From Cordilura impudica (Eukaryota; Arthropoda; Insecta; Diptera; Scathophagidae): 64,000 nucleotides of DNA. Location: positions 94,912,585-94,976,584 of the forward strand of contig OY821519.1 of the NCBI GenBank assembly GCA_963682025.1. The letters are read 5' to 3'. Under the pieces are notes generated by a model. It was given only the letters and a program-made list of their open reading frames with translations, had not been told where the DNA came from and made no database searches. The position numbers were made by a program, and so were the translations under genes. Below are positions 11,448-22,660 of the stretch, piece by piece (position 1 is the stretch's first letter; each line of letters begins with the position of its first letter).

Positions 11448-11663
11448 ATGCAAGAAGAAAGAATTCTCTTAAGTGATCACCTTACACCCATGGCTAGCAA
11501 GCTGTGTTTTATTTGCCGCAAATTGAAAAAAGATAAGCACATAAATGAATTTAAACTTCGCAATGGGGATCTACCTCGAGCTGTAATAAAACAAAGCGAT
11601 GGAACAGAGATGACTTTGGATATATATAGCGTAATGGAAAAATATCAAGATTATTGTAGTTAA
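11448..11663 (+). CDS. unrecognised short open frame
   Basis: 71 codons: a Cys-containing start (SKLCFICRKLKKDKH), then NGDLPRAVIKQSDGTEM and DIYSVMEKYQDYC. Composition is protein-like and not low-complexity, but no promoter, poly(A) signal or homologous family is evident. Sitting between two transposon remnants, it is more likely a transposon scrap than a host gene. The following 11664-12600 is AT-rich with nothing recognisable, possibly including the LINE 5' UTR. Confidence 0.25.
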   Translation: MQEERILLSDHLTPMASKLCFICRKLKKDKHINEFKLRNGDLPRAVIKQSDGTEMTLDIYSVMEKYQDYCS

Positions 11664-12605
11664 TCTTAATCATATTGGGTTCTAAATGTAAAGGTGAAAA
11701 CTGAAATAATTATATCAACTTATATTGATACACATCACAAATCATACGATTCAATATACAGATAATTAAGAAAACAATTCTTCTTCAGATTTTAATCTTC
11801 AATTCTTCTTTTGTTCTTGTTTGAACGCATGACACTTTTTTGTTATCTTTCTATTTTGGATGCTTTTTGAGTTTTTTTTATGCTCTTCTTTACTTTCTTG
11901 TGTTACTCTTTAATTTTTTTTTTTTTCACTTTTGTAAAAACAGCTGTTAATAAATACTGGGAATGTGTGTAACGTAGGATATTGAATATCAATATGTAAA
12001 TATGAATAATTACTAATTGTAAGATAAATACAAGATGTATTTTATTGAAAATTTAAATCAAACATAACACAATATATTTATATAGATATGTATATGCTTA
12101 TTAGTATCGAGATTTTGATTGAATATTGTGTAATTTTGAATATCAATATCTTAGTGTTGATATAGTATTGTGCTGAAGCAGCACCAAATAGATATTAACT
12201 TTAAATATTTGTGAATGAACTGCGTGAATCTCTAATATGTTTTTGTATACATAGGCACATTTTTAAGAATTTTGTTCTCATTATAATTAGTTAAGTGTAA
12301 AAAAAAGAAAAAAAATTTATGCAAGTCTGCGTTGAAGAGTGTACTAGTCATGCAACTGTATTTTACTTGCGTTTATCAAATTGTTGTTATTTACTTTGAA
12401 CTTGTTGCATCTCTGGTACAATGTTTCGCTACTTCATAGTTTTAGTATTATTAAAATTTAATTATTGACAGGGATAGACAGTGTTATTTTTGACTTTAAT
12501 TTTCGTTTGCCTAAAAATTAAAAATTTTTACTGTAGCAATAATGTTATTGTATTTAGTTATAAGATTTGTTTTGGTATTTCAGCTTCAATTTATAACGTA
12601 TAAAT

Positions 12606-15448
12606 ATGACATCAGTTAACTTGAATTTGGGTCCAATTGTCAGTGATGGTGATGTTGCAAATATATATTTACGTGGTATGGAATCTGATTTAAAAGTGGG
12701 TCATTGTAATGTTCAAAGTATTAAACCAGCACGTAATTCTGTAAAGTTTGATGAATTTGAAAATCTGATTAAAGAATCATGTTTTGATATCGTTGCAGTA
12801 ACTGAGACTTGGCTAAAACCTGAGGTTCCAAGTGATGTTGTCAATATTCCTGGTTATGTTTTTTCCAGAAATGACCGCCCTCATGGACGAGCTGGTGGAG
12901 TTGGTATCTACGTTGCGGAAAGTATTCGGCATAATATAATTTTTACAGAGTCATATTATGGGGAATGTGAGGTACTTTTTATCGAAATATATATACGTGG
13001 AAGCGTCATTTTGGTAGGTGTTGTTTATTTACCCAATGGAAATGTAGATATTCTTGAATCAATGATAGACGATATTTTTTGAAAAATATGAGGATATAAT
13101 ATTAGTTGGGGACTTTAATATCAACTTATTTGATATAACAAAGGCAAGGAAAATTCGCTCTTTTTGTGATCGCTCTAATCTCTTAATAAGGCACAATTCT
13201 CTTCCCACACGTTTTGATGTTCGGAATAATACTACATCGCTCTTAGACTATTTTCTATTGAGTAGTCAATCTCTTCTTAATACAAGTGGTCAATTCCAAT
13301 GTCCATTTCTTTCATCCCATCATTCTTTTATTTATGCTTCATTTAAGTTGTCTTTAATATGTAATCAAGTTTCAGATGAGTATATTGAATACCGGAATTA
13401 CGCGTTATGTGATAATGGTCAATTGGCCACTTGTGTATTGGATCATGATTTCTCTTCCTTTTATAACACAATAGATGTTAATTGTCATTTCTTTAATATT
13501 GAAAATGTTTGCTTTGGTTCCTTTGACCAGATTTAAAGTAAAACAAAGGTCGACAAAATGGATAAAATCTGGCGAAATAATTTATGCAAGATCTCTTAGG
13601 GACATTGCTTACAAGGCATATATAAAAGATCCCACTACATATAAATGGAGTGTATTTTGCAAATATAGAAACAGAGCCAAGAGAATTATACGCAGAATTA
13701 AAAAAGGTTATTTTGGAAAAATATTCGATGGTGTCAATTCTAAGGATATGTGGAATCGATTAAGAGTTACTCGTATTGGAAATTCAATCCCGGACAATAT
13801 TGATTTAGATGTTGATCATGTAAATGAAAATTTTTTAGATGGTTTGAGCAATGGTTCAAGTGATATGCTTGACTATACACATTTTGAAGGACCGGATCAA
13901 ATATTTTCCTTTGAATGTATTGCTATATCTGAGTTGATTACAGCTTTCAATAGTATTAAAACCAATGCTTGTGGTGTTGACGGAATTCCACTAAAGTTTT
14001 TAAAGATAATTTTTCCTATGTTAAGTAGTCACATTTTGCATTTATTTAATTGTATAATAACAACTTCAGTCTTTCCTAGTAGGTGGAAACTTGCGAAAGT
14101 AATACCGATTCCTAAAATGGGTACATCATATAATGTGAGCAATTTAAGACCTATAAGTATTTTACCTATATTGTCAAAATTATTTGAGCATGTTATAAGG
14201 ACACAAATTTTACAGTACACTGAACGGCTTAATTTGTTAAATGATCGGCAAACAGGTTATCGACGTGGCTGTAATTCGGCTTCTGCACTCATAGGTATTA
14301 CGGAGTCTATTAGAGAAAATATAAATAAGGGGAAAACAAGTGTTATGGTGTCATTGGACCTGTCTAAGGCTTTCGATCGTGTAGATCATGTGAATATGTT
14401 CAAAAAGCTTTATAATGATTTTAAATTTACTTTAGCATCATGTTCATTAATACACTCTTATTTGTCGGGTAGAGAACAGTTTGTATCATTTAATGGTCAG
14501 AACTCACACATACGTCAAGTAAGATCTGGCGTGGCACAAGGATCCGTTCTTGGACCATTATTGTTTTCAATGTACTTGAATAATATGTTTGGTGTATTAG
14601 AGTCTGAAATGTGTTCAGTATATGCATTTGCTGATGACATACAAATTTTATTTCATTATAATCATTCAGTCGAAATATTTCAAATGCTGATAAATAATAC
14701 CTTAGCCAGAGTTGAAGCTTGGATGAGATCTAATTTTTTTATATTGAATTTTTCAAAGACAAAGATTTTGAAATTTGGTTCATCAAATTTAGGGGATATA
14801 CGGATTCGGATGGGTGGGGGTGAAGTGGAGTTTGTTGACAGAACTAAGATCTTAGGTGTTATTATAGACAATAGACTTAATTATTCATATCACATAGACG
14901 CTATATGTTCACGGGTGTGTTTTACTCTTCGCCAACTAAATTGCCTTAACATGTACTTACCGTATCATGTAAGGCGTAGAGTCGCCCATGCTCTCTTAAT
15001 GTCTCAATTATCTTATTGTATTGAAGTATTCCTTTGCTCGACGGCTGGTAACTTTGACAGGATAAAGCTTTTAATAAATAAAATTGTCAGATTTGTTTTC
15101 AACGTAAGATATCGAAATCAGAATAATGGCTACAACCATATATCTCCATATGTCAATAATTTTTTAAAATGTTCTTTTGAAAATTATTTAACTCTGAGGT
15201 ATTTGATATCTTTTTATAAACTCATTAAGAGTTCTACACCTCGGTTTTTGTTAGATCGTTTTAATTTTATAAGCTCCACAAGAAATGTGCAAATATTTAT
15301 ACCAAGAATATACAATTCATTTTTTGAGAAATCTTTTTTAATTACTATTGCACGCTCATGGAACCAGTTGCCGAACGAGCTACGAACATTTCAATTTTCT
15401 TATCGAGTGTACCGCAATAGGTTAATTCAATATCTAAATAATCAATAA
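12606..15448 (+). pseudogene. LINE ORF2: AP-endonuclease and reverse transcriptase, two frameshifts
   Basis: Encodes an APE-like endonuclease (HCNVQSIKPARNSVKFDEF, VAVTETWLKP, GGVGIYVAES, then LVGDFNINL after the first frame change) and a reverse transcriptase (LRPISILPILSKLFE, SLDLSKAFDRVDH, SGVAQGSVLGPLLFSMYLNN, and the catalytic box as FADD in AFADDIQILF). The EN frame breaks at a T6 run (13075-13080), where one T too many gives TGA; a second shift lies near 13505-13530 between EN and RT. The RT frame (13475-15448) is uninterrupted for 657 codons and ends naturally. Two single-base lesions in an otherwise open ORF indicate a recent copy or sequencing errors. Confidence 0.88.
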
Positions 15449-15715
15449 CCATTTTTTGGTGGTATTAGACATTGCTGATAGTGGACTTACATTTAAGTAT
15501 TTACATAATTTGTATTTTTTTTTTGTTATAAATTGAAGCTATTTACAAAACATTAGTGTTATTTATGTTTTAAGAATTATTTTTTTGGGTTACTTTGAAT
15601 AAACAAATATTTTCAATTGTAATAGTTTGGCCAATGAAGAAGGCTTTTTGTATTACATAATAAAAATCAATAAAAAAATAAATAAAAAAATATATAAAAT
15701 TAAAAATAAAAAAAA
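12606..15715 (+). mobile_element. non-LTR retrotransposon (LINE), EN plus RT, A-rich tail
   Basis: Endonuclease and reverse transcriptase in order, followed by a short 3' UTR and an A-rich tail with repeated (A)nT at about 15655-15715. No ORF1 (gag-like) is visible upstream, so the 5' boundary is uncertain and the copy may be 5' truncated. Clade not resolved; the motif set fits the CR1/Jockey/I assemblage. Confidence 0.85.
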
Positions 15716-15827
15716 TGTGACATGATAGAGCTTTGTATCCAACATGCAATATTTTCCCGTGAAGGGTGTTGGGTTATTCCATTTTTTTAAGCAAAGAGCA
15801 CGTCAAAAAACCCAACTTTGAAATCTT

Positions 15828-16680
15828 TCAATAAAAAAGGAATCTGAAGATAATAATTTTTATCGTTATCTGATCAAAAAGGAAAAATCCCGCACCCAGG
15901 TCAACTGAAACATACGATATGAATTTTCGCCTCATAGTTTTACTACACCCTACTCTCCACGTTTCCTTAGATCCGATTGCACATGAAAACCGACTCGCAT
16001 AGAACTCAGATTTTGTCTTTTTTATTTTCATATTAACATCTCTTCGTGCATTTTTAAATTCTATATGCAGATTATCAGTTTTAAAAATGGTCCTCTTTTT
16101 ATAAGCAAAATCTCTTCGAACAATTACCGTTTTTATTTCCCTTCTAAACCATGCTTTATGCTTAAAGTACTGTTTAAACGTTATAACTGGAACTGGCCTT
16201 TTAAAAACGTTTAGTATGTTGTGTTCTTAAACGTTGAGTTGATCATCCACCAAAGGCAGATAATTGATTGAGTCCCAATCAATACTGTAAAGCTCACAGG
16301 TCAGAACATTATAGTTTATTTTAGTCATAATAGGTAGTAATAGTCATAATAGGTAACTATTTCGGATACATACAATAGCCGGAAGATATAGGAAAGACAA
16401 ATAAGATCATGTTTAGAGAAACATGGCGCCGATAACTGGTCATATAGCAAAACTTTGTTCATGTTACTGACAAAAAAAATGTCCAGTAATGTGCTATTTG
16501 TAGTACTATAATGAGTTGGAGTTAGTTATGGTATTTATACAAATTGCCTATATCTATCCTGCAATTACGTCTGTAAACAGATCGAATGAGTAATTTTTTA
16601 CCACCGGCTACAATCTCAATAAATAAGTTTTCTCTTTTAGCATTTATCTTATTATGCGAATTATCGTTTGGATTATCTAA
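15828..16680 (-). pseudogene. LINE endonuclease/linker fragment (Jockey-like), downstream half
   Basis: Reading right to left: RENLFIEIVAGGKKLL, VYRRNCRIDIGNL, NSTLLDIFFVSN, then the EN-RT linker FKHKAWFRREIKTVIVRRDF with FKNARRDVNMKIKKTKSEFY. These are standard Jockey-type EN and linker motifs. Several stops and frame changes; RT is missing beyond 15828. The 5' continuation lies at 21403-21640 on the same strand, separated by the 4.7-kb insertion 16681-21402; joining them restores the frame. Confidence 0.75.
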
Positions 16681-17340
16681 CCCTTTCACGACCAAACTGC
16701 TGGAATTTTTTTTTTTTTGTGGATTCGTACTTAACGACCCAACATTTCTAAACAAAAGTGTTGTCAAAAATATTTTTTTTAAATTCCTCAAGGAAAAAAT
16801 CCATGGGCCATACATACATACATATATATGCCATTGGTCGTCAATGCTCAAATTTAGCAAATAATTTACTCCGCTCAAAGCAAGTCAGTGATTTGTGTTT
16901 TTATTTTTTACATAAATAACTGTAGCTTTGGTTTTGTATTTGTTGTAAATTTTTAAATATAGATCAAAGAGAATCGATTACTACTTTTTTAGTTTGTACT
17001 AAAAATGGAAAGGAAAATCGGGCCTTTTGTAAAAAAAAACCTTTTTGTTTCACAAAAACCATAATTGATTTTATATTTTTGAGATATTTGAATTAATCTT
17101 TTTCTAAGTCTTTTTATTTATAGTTTAATTGTTGACTTAATATTATGATTTTTTTTTAATTTAATTAAAATATAAAACTATAGGTGGAAACACAACTGGG
17201 ACGAATGACGAATTTCGCACAGCTCGACGAATTTGTCGGCAACAATTCGTTGCGTAAATTCGTCGAATGAAATACAATTACGACGAATTCACATAACAGC
17301 TGTAACGTCATTTGAAATTGTTTTTAATTTATAATACGTA

Positions 17341-18235
17341 CATTAGGGTTATGACTAATTATTTTACAAAATTTTTACTTATCACCACGTGATAGGCAAT
17401 ACTAAACTAATAATAAAAATCGTGTTTGCAGGTCATTTTGCCGGAAAAACCTTCCGCACCAAATGCAATTTCAAGAAACTCACTGAATTTTTTTTTTTAT
17501 TTTTATTTTTATATTTTTTATTAATTTAATATGTATATACGTAGTGAAAAAATTATTTAAACAATGTAGATTTTGATACGAGGTATGGTCATTTATTTAT
17601 TGGAATATTGTACGATATAAATTTAAGATTTAAAGTGCGACTATTTTTGCAGAAAGGAAAATCTCCTGAACAACTTTTATAGCACGTTCTGCGCAAATAT
17701 TACTACGCTGCCGATTTATTATTTACGACTTCTGCATAACCCCATGCCTTATAAAACACTTTGTTATAGATATCAACATTACAAAGATCGTTTTACGAGA
17801 TAATGACAAGTTTTGGATTTTAAATTGAAAAATGTCGAATAAAAGGCACTTATGTGAGCATCAAAATGATATATGTATGCAATACTCAATTCAGATACTA
17901 AAAAGTTATATACAAGTCAATGTCCAAACTTTGGAGGTCCATAAATCGGAAAATATCTCGACCGTCTAAAAAAAAATATTTTGCTAGAATCGGAACAAAA
18001 TGTGTTAAAAGTGGTGAAAATTTTAAACCATTCGGGGCATCGCACCTAAAACACACAAAGGTCTTTAAAAAGTAGAAGAAATATTTTAAATCAAATAAAA
18101 AAATATAGACCAAAGGTGCGGAAACTTTTTTGAGAGCATCGAAGAAGTAAGATTACGTTTCTTAATATTTTTTTAATAGCATGTAAAATATATTTACAAA
18201 AAAAAAAAAAAAAAAAAAAAGTCATAACCCTAATG
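17341..18235. mobile_element. 895-bp element with CATTAGGGTTATGAC ends, TA flanks
   Basis: Inverted 15-bp ends CATTAGGGTTATGAC bounded by TA on both sides (17339-17340, 18236-18237), the pattern of Tc1/mariner-type or other TA-inserting non-autonomous elements. Interior non-coding. It contains CTTCCGCACCAAATGC (about 17451), close to a motif near both ends of the hAT at 60545-62732, and a poly(A) run at 18199-18220. Confidence 0.6.
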
Positions 18236-18402
18236 TACATAAATAAATAATGGGAAAATATGAATAAAAGAATTTTTAACCTGGTACGAGTTATTCCAAT
18301 TGAAAACATCATGTTCAGGATGGTAAAAGCCTTAATTTAATAATAAATTAATTTTATGTCATTTTTCTTTACATGTTGTAGCTGATAGTGTGACCATATT
18401 AA

Positions 18403-20649
18403 CCCTTATCCTGTGTAAGTGGGTCAAAACCAAAAAAATTACTTTTATTTTTCTTTATATTGAAAAGTTATTAATATATTTTTCTGAAACTTGGTGCCTT
18501 TTACTCATTCGAGAAGATGTATAGAATACAAAAAAAAAAAAACTAATCTTATCACCTAACAGAGCATCCCCATAAAACGTAGCGTACAAGGTGTAAGTGG
18601 GTCAAAATTGCACAATACAAATTGCATGATAATTCTTAGTTTTATATGTTTTCTACTTGGACATTCATTTATTTTATTTCAAATTATATGATATTTGAAT
18701 TTTTAGATTCAATGAAAAACACTTTGCAGTTTCGAATTTTTGATAAAACTAAGTAGCCAAAGTAATTTTTTTTTAAATTCAAGGAAATAATTAAATATAT
18801 TATTGAGAAACTTAGTTTAGAATGAATATTACTTTAGTCTGAATACAATTTCAAAGCGTGCGGTTGTTGTATAAAAAAATTAAAAAAATGTTGCGATTGA
18901 ATGAAAATTAAATTCATGATTTGTTATGTGAATCAGAAGATGATGAAATAGCTAACGATCTTTCAACAAATGAAGATGATGGTGTGATATAAGATATTGA
19001 TTCCGTATATAATCAAAATGTATCAGATTTGAGTGAAAGTGATGAAACTAATGATAATGAAATCACAGAGAACTTTATCTCTAAGGACGGAAAATACGTT
19101 TGGACAGACCAGATTCCAAATTTAGATAATACTGGAAGACGTGCAGCTGAAAACATAATAGATACTAAACCTCGACCAACTCTTTACGCAATTACGAGCA
19201 TGGCATCTATAGAATCATCTTTCGATATGCTTATGCCCAGGGAGATCGTTAAAATTATCACAGATATGACTAATTTGGACGGTAAATTATAAATTTACAT
19301 TGGAATATGTTTTTTACAATTTAGGAGCTTCATATGTATTTTTGTAATATAGGAGTTTCCGTTTATGGCAAAAACTGGAAGCCAGTTGATGAGATATCAA
19401 TGGAGGCGTATTTAGGTATTCTTTTGTTGGCTGGTGTATTTCGTTCCCATGGTGAAGCTTTGGAAAATTTATGGGATGATCGAAACGGAAGACCTATTTT
19501 CAAAGCAACTATGCCTCTTTATAGATTTCAAAACATAACAAGAGTTATCCGTTTTGATAAAAAAAAGCGATAGAATTGAAAGACGAGCTCCCAATAAACT
19601 TGCTCCAATAAGAAACCTCTGGGATCGATGGGAATATAATTTACGGAAACTGTATAATCCTGGTCCATGCGTAACAATTGATGAGCAATTAGTTACATTT
19701 CGAGGAAGATGTCCCTTTCAAACAGTTTATACCATTAAAACACGGCAAATATGGGTTAAAAATTTGGGCTCTTTGGGATTCGGACACTAATTATGCATGG
19801 TCAATGCAGGTGTATACAGGTAAGGACAGAAATTACCAACCAGAAAAAATCAAGGACGTCTCGTAGTTTTGGATTTGGTAAAGGATTTAAAAGGTAGAAA
19901 TGTCACCTGTGACATTTTTTTTACTTCTCATGTTTACTGACCTAAAAGGAAAACCACAACATTACTCGCAATTCTTTTTCGATGTAACCAACAATACAAC
20001 AATTGTGTCATATGTGCCAAAAAAAAAATCATTCTGTCATTTTATTGAGTACATTGAAATTGTTTCTGATACCAAGAAACCCGAAATGATCAATTTTTAC
20101 ATCGGAACAAAGTCCGGCGTAGATACACTTGATAAATAAGTCCGCAACTATACTTGCAAGCGTCGATCAAATAGGTGACCACAATCCTTATTTTACAACA
20201 TGTTGGACATTTCCGCATATAATGCTTTTGTTATCTATACTGCCATTGACGCTGAATGGAACAAAAAAAAAATACTTTCGACGTCGTCTTTTTTTGGAAG
20301 AATTAGGTAATGCCCTTGTACACGATGAAATATCACGTCGTTCCATAATGCCGAGAAGCAGTTTTGCCAAGTCGACTGTACGAAGTTGGCAGAAGGAAGA
20401 TAAAGTGGTTGAGAAAAGCGCTCTAAAGGGGGGCCGATGCTATATATGCCCACAACGTTCATCCAGTACAAAATAAATAAATAAATGAACTGCAATAACT
20501 TTATTTGCAAAAGCCATTCAAATGTAATATTTTCATGTGAAAACTGTAAAAATGATGCATAATATAATTTTTTATAATAAATTACTATTGGGTAAAATTG
20601 ACCCACTTACACCTTACACGTAATTTTTTTTTTTTACACAGAATAAGGG
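18403..20649 (+). mobile_element. piggyBac-like element, full length
   Basis: Flanked by TTAA (18399-18402, 20650-20653). Ends CCCTTATCCTGTG on the left and its near-perfect reverse complement on the right (CCCTTATTCTGTG). A subterminal motif GTAAGTGGGTCAA occurs just inside the left end, again near 18593, and inverted near 20600. Contains a degenerate transposase in the same orientation. This is the innermost layer of the nest in 15828-21640. Confidence 0.9.
18887..20476 (+). pseudogene. piggyBac-like transposase, multiple frameshifts
   Basis: N-terminal acidic region (SESDETNDNEITENF), then KNWKPVDEISMEAYLGILLL, AGVFRSHGEALENLW, RAPNKLAPIRNLWDRW, PCVTIDEQLVTFRGRCPF, YAWSMQVYTGK, NQGRLVVLDLVKDLKG, TCDIFFTS, TIVSYVPKK, KPEMINFYIGTKSGVDTLDK, and a truncated C-terminal Cys segment (GGRCYICPQ). 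These are the piggyBac catalytic core blocks in order. Early stops and at least five frame changes. Bases 19282-19352 look like a 71-bp GT-AG intron: splicing joins NLDG to VSVYGKNW in frame. Not functional. Confidence 0.85.
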
Positions 20650-21402
20650 TTAAACAAAAAAGAAGCACTAAACGAAAAAGAATAAATATTAACAAAAAAC
20701 TATGTAAAAGAAAATTATATAATTAAAAATAGATTTGATTTATCTTATAAGTTATAAATAAAATGTAAAACAATTCTTAAAGACAAAAATGACTTAATTT
20801 ACTAAAATATTTGAAAAACTACAATAAAATACGGACACTCTACACCAATTTATTCGTCGTTCGTCGGCGTTAGAAATAGAAATAAACCTATCGCAGAGTT
20901 CGTTACGCACTACGTATTTCGTTCGACGCACTAATTGTGTGCATTTTCATATATACAAATGTGTTTTATTTCTGACGACGAATATTCGGACCGAAAAATT
21001 CGTCGTTCGTCCCAGTTGTGTTTTCAACTTATAAAACATCTTTTTTACCCGTACTGAAGTTTACTGAATAATAAACCGATTCCAAATATTTTGGTGTTTC
21101 TGAAAACCATAAATATGGTCCATGTTATATTAAAATTTTAATGGTTTCGGTTCAATACCGTCCGAATTAAAGACATCCAAATATCATAAAAAAAAAAAAA
21201 CACAATTTTCAGACTTTGGTGTCACCATCTCCATCTCAGGTCCTGAGAATACATGTGCCATTTTTTTTTTTTTTTGTATGGTCTGAAAGCTAAAACTATC
21301 CTCTGTCGACTCAAGTCAGCTTTAAAAAATCGGTTGGAAAATGTGGAAAATATAAGAAAAAAATAAAAATGAGACATATATGTCCCATTGGTCGTGAAAG
21401 GG

Positions 21403-21640
21403 CTAAATTATCAAAATCCTTTGAATTGCTGCATATTTTGCTTATTAAACCCTTTTTCACATATATAGCCACACCTCCACAAAGAGTTTTCCGATCACAA
21501 CGGTATATTTGGAAGTTGTTCAAGGTAACAATATCATCTGGAATAGATTTCTTGAACCAAATATATATCGAAATTCATCTATTTTTGGTCTTAATCTCTG
21601 AGCATTAATATGACATATATTAATACCAGATCGTTGTTGG
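21403..21640 (-). pseudogene. LINE endonuclease fragment, upstream half of the split copy
   Basis: Minus-strand reading WFKKSIPDDIVTLNNFQIY and CGGVAIYVKKGLISKICSNS ending KDFDNL exactly at the CTAA insertion site. These are endonuclease motifs (the GGVAIYV block). The reading resumes at 16676 as DNPNDNSHNK. Same LINE copy as 15828-16680. Confidence 0.7.
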
Positions 21641-21744
21641 CATATGATCCATATCAGAAGTCACATCTTTGGAACTAAAAACTACAATGTATCAATATAT
21701 TAATTTTTACACTCTTAAAAAAAAGTATTAACATGTGAGATATA

Positions 21745-22658
21745 ACGGGTGATCCAAGTGGAGATACTTTTTTCAATAGACTTTTTTTGACAGATCACGT
21801 GTGAGTCATGTCATACTGTCATGTTATTTTTGTTTAGTATTTTTTGGCATTTCATCTCGGAAAGACTTACGCCTGAACAACGTTTACAAATCGTTCAACT
21901 TTGTTACGAAAATTCACGTTCTGTGAAGAATGTGTTTCGTGCACTTCGCTCAACTTATGGTCAACATAATCGACCTACTGAGCGTACTATTCGCAACACC
22001 ATCACCCATCTTGAGACCCAGCATTCATTATTGGATAATATTCGACCGAATAGACCACGTCCACGGTGGAATCATCGGTCCATATTTCTTCAAAAATAAT
22101 GCCGGCGAGAACGTAACCGTCAATGCCGACCGTTATCGTGCCATGATAACCGACTATTTGATGCCTGAAATTGAAGCTCGTGGTCTCGGCGGCATTTGGT
22201 TTGAACAAGACGGCGCCACTTCCCACACAGCGCATCAATCAATGGATTTATTGAAAGAACACTTCGGTGAGCAGATAATTTCACGTTTTGGGCCGGTCGA
22301 TTGGCCACCAAGATCGTGTAATATCACACCGTTAGACTTTTTCCTGTGGGGATATGTAAAGTCTAAAGTTTATGCGGACAATCCCGCTTCGATTCAGGCC
22401 TTGGAGCAAAACATCACGCGTGTCATTCGCCAGTTACCAGTCGAAATGCTCAAACGAGTCATCGAAAATTGGACTCAACGGATGGACCTTTTGATTTTGA
22501 GACGTAGCCGCGGGCAACATTTGATAGACATAATCTTCAAAAAATAAATGCCATAGAATGTTCTTTCAAATGATAATAAACATTCCCCATTAAATTTGAA
22601 CTTTCTGTGTTAATTTTTTTCTTTAAAAAAGTAAGGAACCTCGAAATGGATCACCCTT
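21745..22658 (+). mobile_element. DD41D (rosa-like) mariner, deletion copy A
   Basis: TA-flanked (21743-21744, 22659-22660). Unequal ends: left acgggtgatccaagtggaga, right (reversed) aagggtgatccatttcgagg. Encodes two transposase blocks on the plus strand in different frames. A near relative on the minus strand at 53640-54462 has the same ends but a different internal deletion. Confidence 0.9.
21855..22547 (+). pseudogene. mariner DD41D transposase with central deletion
   Basis: N-terminal helix-turn-helix block ERLTPEQRLQIVQLCYENSR, RALRSTYGQHNRPTERTIRN, LLDNIRPNRP; then, after an out-of-frame deletion near 22067, GPYFFKNNAGENVTVNADRY, GIWFEQDGATSHTAHQS and NITPLDFFLWGYVKSKV to IDIIFKK and a stop at 22547. 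The second and third catalytic Asp (EQDGA and PLDFF) are separated by 41 residues, the rosa-type spacing. The region with the first Asp is deleted. The start ATG present in copy B (ATGGAAAGA) reads CTCGGAAAGA here. Non-functional. Confidence 0.88.
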
Positions 22659-22660
22659 TA

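Larger units (their letters stand above)
17181..21031. mobile_element. TIR element with AACACAACTGGGACGAA ends (hAT-like)
   Basis: Left end TAGGTGGAAACACAACTGGG, right end (reversed) TAAGTTGAAAACACAACTGG; both continue GACGAAYGACGAA and carry many CGACGAA/TTCGTCG motifs in the first 150 bp. Flanks TAAAACTA (17173-17180) and TAAAACAT (21032-21039) agree at 6 of 8 positions, compatible with an 8-bp hAT duplication that has decayed. No transposase of its own is visible; it encloses two further elements. Boundary evidence good, superfamily tentative. Confidence 0.6.
16681..21402. mobile_element. 4.7-kb element with CCCTTTCACGACCAA termini, flanked by CTAA
   Basis: Perfect 15-bp inverted ends CCCTTTCACGACCAA (16681 and 21402) and a direct CTAA on both sides (16677-16680, 21403-21406). 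Deleting the element plus one CTAA fuses the LINE endonuclease in frame, so the boundaries are firm. A 4-bp TTAA-like duplication and CCC termini suggest the piggyBac superfamily, but most of the length is made of elements nested inside and no transposase belonging to this outer layer is visible. The outer element without nested DNA would be under 1 kb, i.e. a MITE. Confidence 0.75.
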
